A program made the position numbers and the translations under genes. DNA of 14,445 bases from JBHHZJ01 sp046758005 (GTDB taxonomy: Bacteria > Pseudomonadota > Alphaproteobacteria > Kiloniellales > J153). The stretch spans positions 1 to 14,445 of the forward strand of contig JBHHZJ010000085.1 of the NCBI GenBank assembly GCA_046758005.1. The letters run 5' to 3'. The number at the start of each line of letters is the position of its first letter. The first letter of the stretch is position 1. Positions 13,748 to 14,445 of the stretch are shown piece after piece. The notes under the pieces are model-generated. The model ran no database searches, was not told the DNA's origin, and was given only the letters and a program-made list of their open reading frames with translations.

Positions 13748-13803
13748 GACCAGCGTTTCCTCGGCTGTCAGATCAGTGACTTGTACCCGGTCCGGGTCGT
13801 GTC

Positions 13804-14445
13804 TTACTCCTCCGGCTCGCCGGCGTCCAGCCAGGCCCGGTAGGCCGTCAGCGTGTCCTCGTTCGGCGGATAGAGCCCGAGCACCGGGTCGCCGCGGCGC
13901 ACGCGCATCAGGGCGAAGCGCTCGAAGCGCTCCTGCTCCGGGGCGGCCTCGGCGATCTCGTCGGCGAGCGCCCGGGGCACGACGACCACCCCGTCCTCGT
14001 CGCCGGCCACCACGTCGCCGGGAAGCACCGCGACCCCGCCGCAGCCGATCGGCTGCTCCCATCCGGCGAAGACCAGGCCGGCGATGCTGGGCGGCGCGGC
14101 CGGCGCGGCGCAGAATGTGGGCAGGCCGACCTCGCGCACCCCGGCGATGTCGCGCAGCGCGCCGTCGGTCACGAAGGCGACCGTCCCGCGCACCTTCATG
14201 CGCAGAAGCAGGATGTCGCCGATCGTCCCGCAGCCGCGCTCGCCGCGCGCGTCGACGACCGCGACCCGGCCGGGCGGCATGGCCTCGATGGCCTCGCGCA
14301 GCGAGCCGGGCCGGGCGTAGCTCTCGGGGGTGCCCAGGTCCTCGCGCAACGGCAGGAAGCGCAAGGTATAGGCCTCGCCCGCGAAGCGCGCGCGCGCCGG
14401 GTCGAGCGGCCGCGGGCCGTCCATCCAGGTGCGCCGGATGCCGCG
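13804..14445 (-). CDS. RraA / HMG aldolase family protein (5' end outside window)
   Basis: The visible 214 codons belong to the RraA-like family, which includes 4-hydroxy-4-methyl-2-oxoglutarate aldolases and proteins annotated as ribonuclease activity regulator RraA. AYTLRFLPLREDL, REAIEAMPPGRVAVVDARG, GDILLLRMKVRGTVAFVTDGALRDI and GGVAVLPGDVVAGDEDGVVVVP are family segments. The Arg-Asp of GALRDI corresponds to the metal/substrate motif of the aldolases. An ATG occurs at 14424, but the frame stays open to the window edge (RGIRRTW before that Met) and homologues have about 30 more residues there, so the gene is truncated by the window. It heads the visible thiolase operon. An aldolase role suits that context better than RNase E control (inference). 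The C-terminal extension (PPNEDTLTAYRAWL) is typical of the longer subgroup. Confidence 0.85.
   Translation of the reverse strand, partial: RGIRRTWMDGPRPLDPARARFAGEAYTLRFLPLREDLGTPESYARPGSLREAIEAMPPGRVAVVDARGERGCGTIGDILLLRMKVRGTVAFVTDGALRDIAGVREVGLPTFCAAPAAPPSIAGLVFAGWEQPIGCGGVAVLPGDVVAGDEDGVVVVPRALADEIAEAAPEQERFERFALMRVRRGDPVLGLYPPNEDTLTAYRAWLDAGEPEE

Noticed and set aside
13804..14424. Complete 206-residue RraA-family gene starting at the ATG at 14424
   Set aside because: The frame is open to the window edge, and family members have additional conserved residues before this Met.

Overview
The window is a high-GC bacterial chromosome segment, most likely from an alphaproteobacterium (moderate confidence). 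The clues are the PleC/DivJ/PdhS-like H-box region of the histidine kinase, the adrenodoxin-type ferredoxin, and many acyl-CoA and branched-chain catabolism genes. It holds 14 intact or window-truncated protein genes and one gene remnant. I saw no RNA genes, CRISPR array, transposase or integrase.

Layout. (1) 1-2405, minus: leucine catabolism, methylcrotonyl-CoA carboxylase beta subunit (liuB) followed by methylglutaconyl-CoA hydratase (liuC). (2) 2583-3581, plus: a threonine dehydratase-like PLP enzyme, divergent from liuB, whose 3' end overlaps a convergent DsbA-fold isomerase gene (3550-4152, minus). (3) 4350-5654, plus: a soluble PAS histidine kinase with no response regulator beside it. 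(4) 5671-8817: the most unusual part. Four same-strand genes (5756-8497, minus) encode two Fe(II)/2-oxoglutarate oxygenases, an adrenodoxin-type [2Fe-2S] ferredoxin and a ferritin-like diiron protein with a complete ligand set. They are preceded by an FNR/CRP-type palindrome at class II promoter spacing. They lie between two copies, in the same orientation, of the 3' end of a HAD phosphatase gene: one inside the intact gene (8719-9489), one a remnant (5671-5769). Their GC content is visibly lower than that of the flanks. I read this as an acquired cassette of iron- and oxygen-dependent enzymes with unknown substrate. (5) 8719-10686, minus: the HAD phosphatase and an acyl-CoA dehydrogenase. (6) 10842-11507, plus: a third, unrelated Fe(II)/2OG enzyme of the PiuC/YbiX type. 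(7) 11508-11587: a long inverted repeat built from heptamers between convergent genes. (8) 11588-14445, minus: a probable operon of an RraA/aldolase-family protein (cut by the window edge), a thiolase, a tiny DUF1272 zinc protein and an SDR.

Together the flanking genes describe CoA-thioester catabolism: carboxylation and hydration of the leucine breakdown intermediate, acyl-CoA oxidation, thiolysis and possibly an aldol cleavage. The central cassette does not obviously belong to this theme. No gene-free stretch exceeds 300 bases; the longest are 6590-6834 (holding an 11-bp tandem repeat) and 8498-8718 (holding the FNR-type promoter and a weak hairpin).
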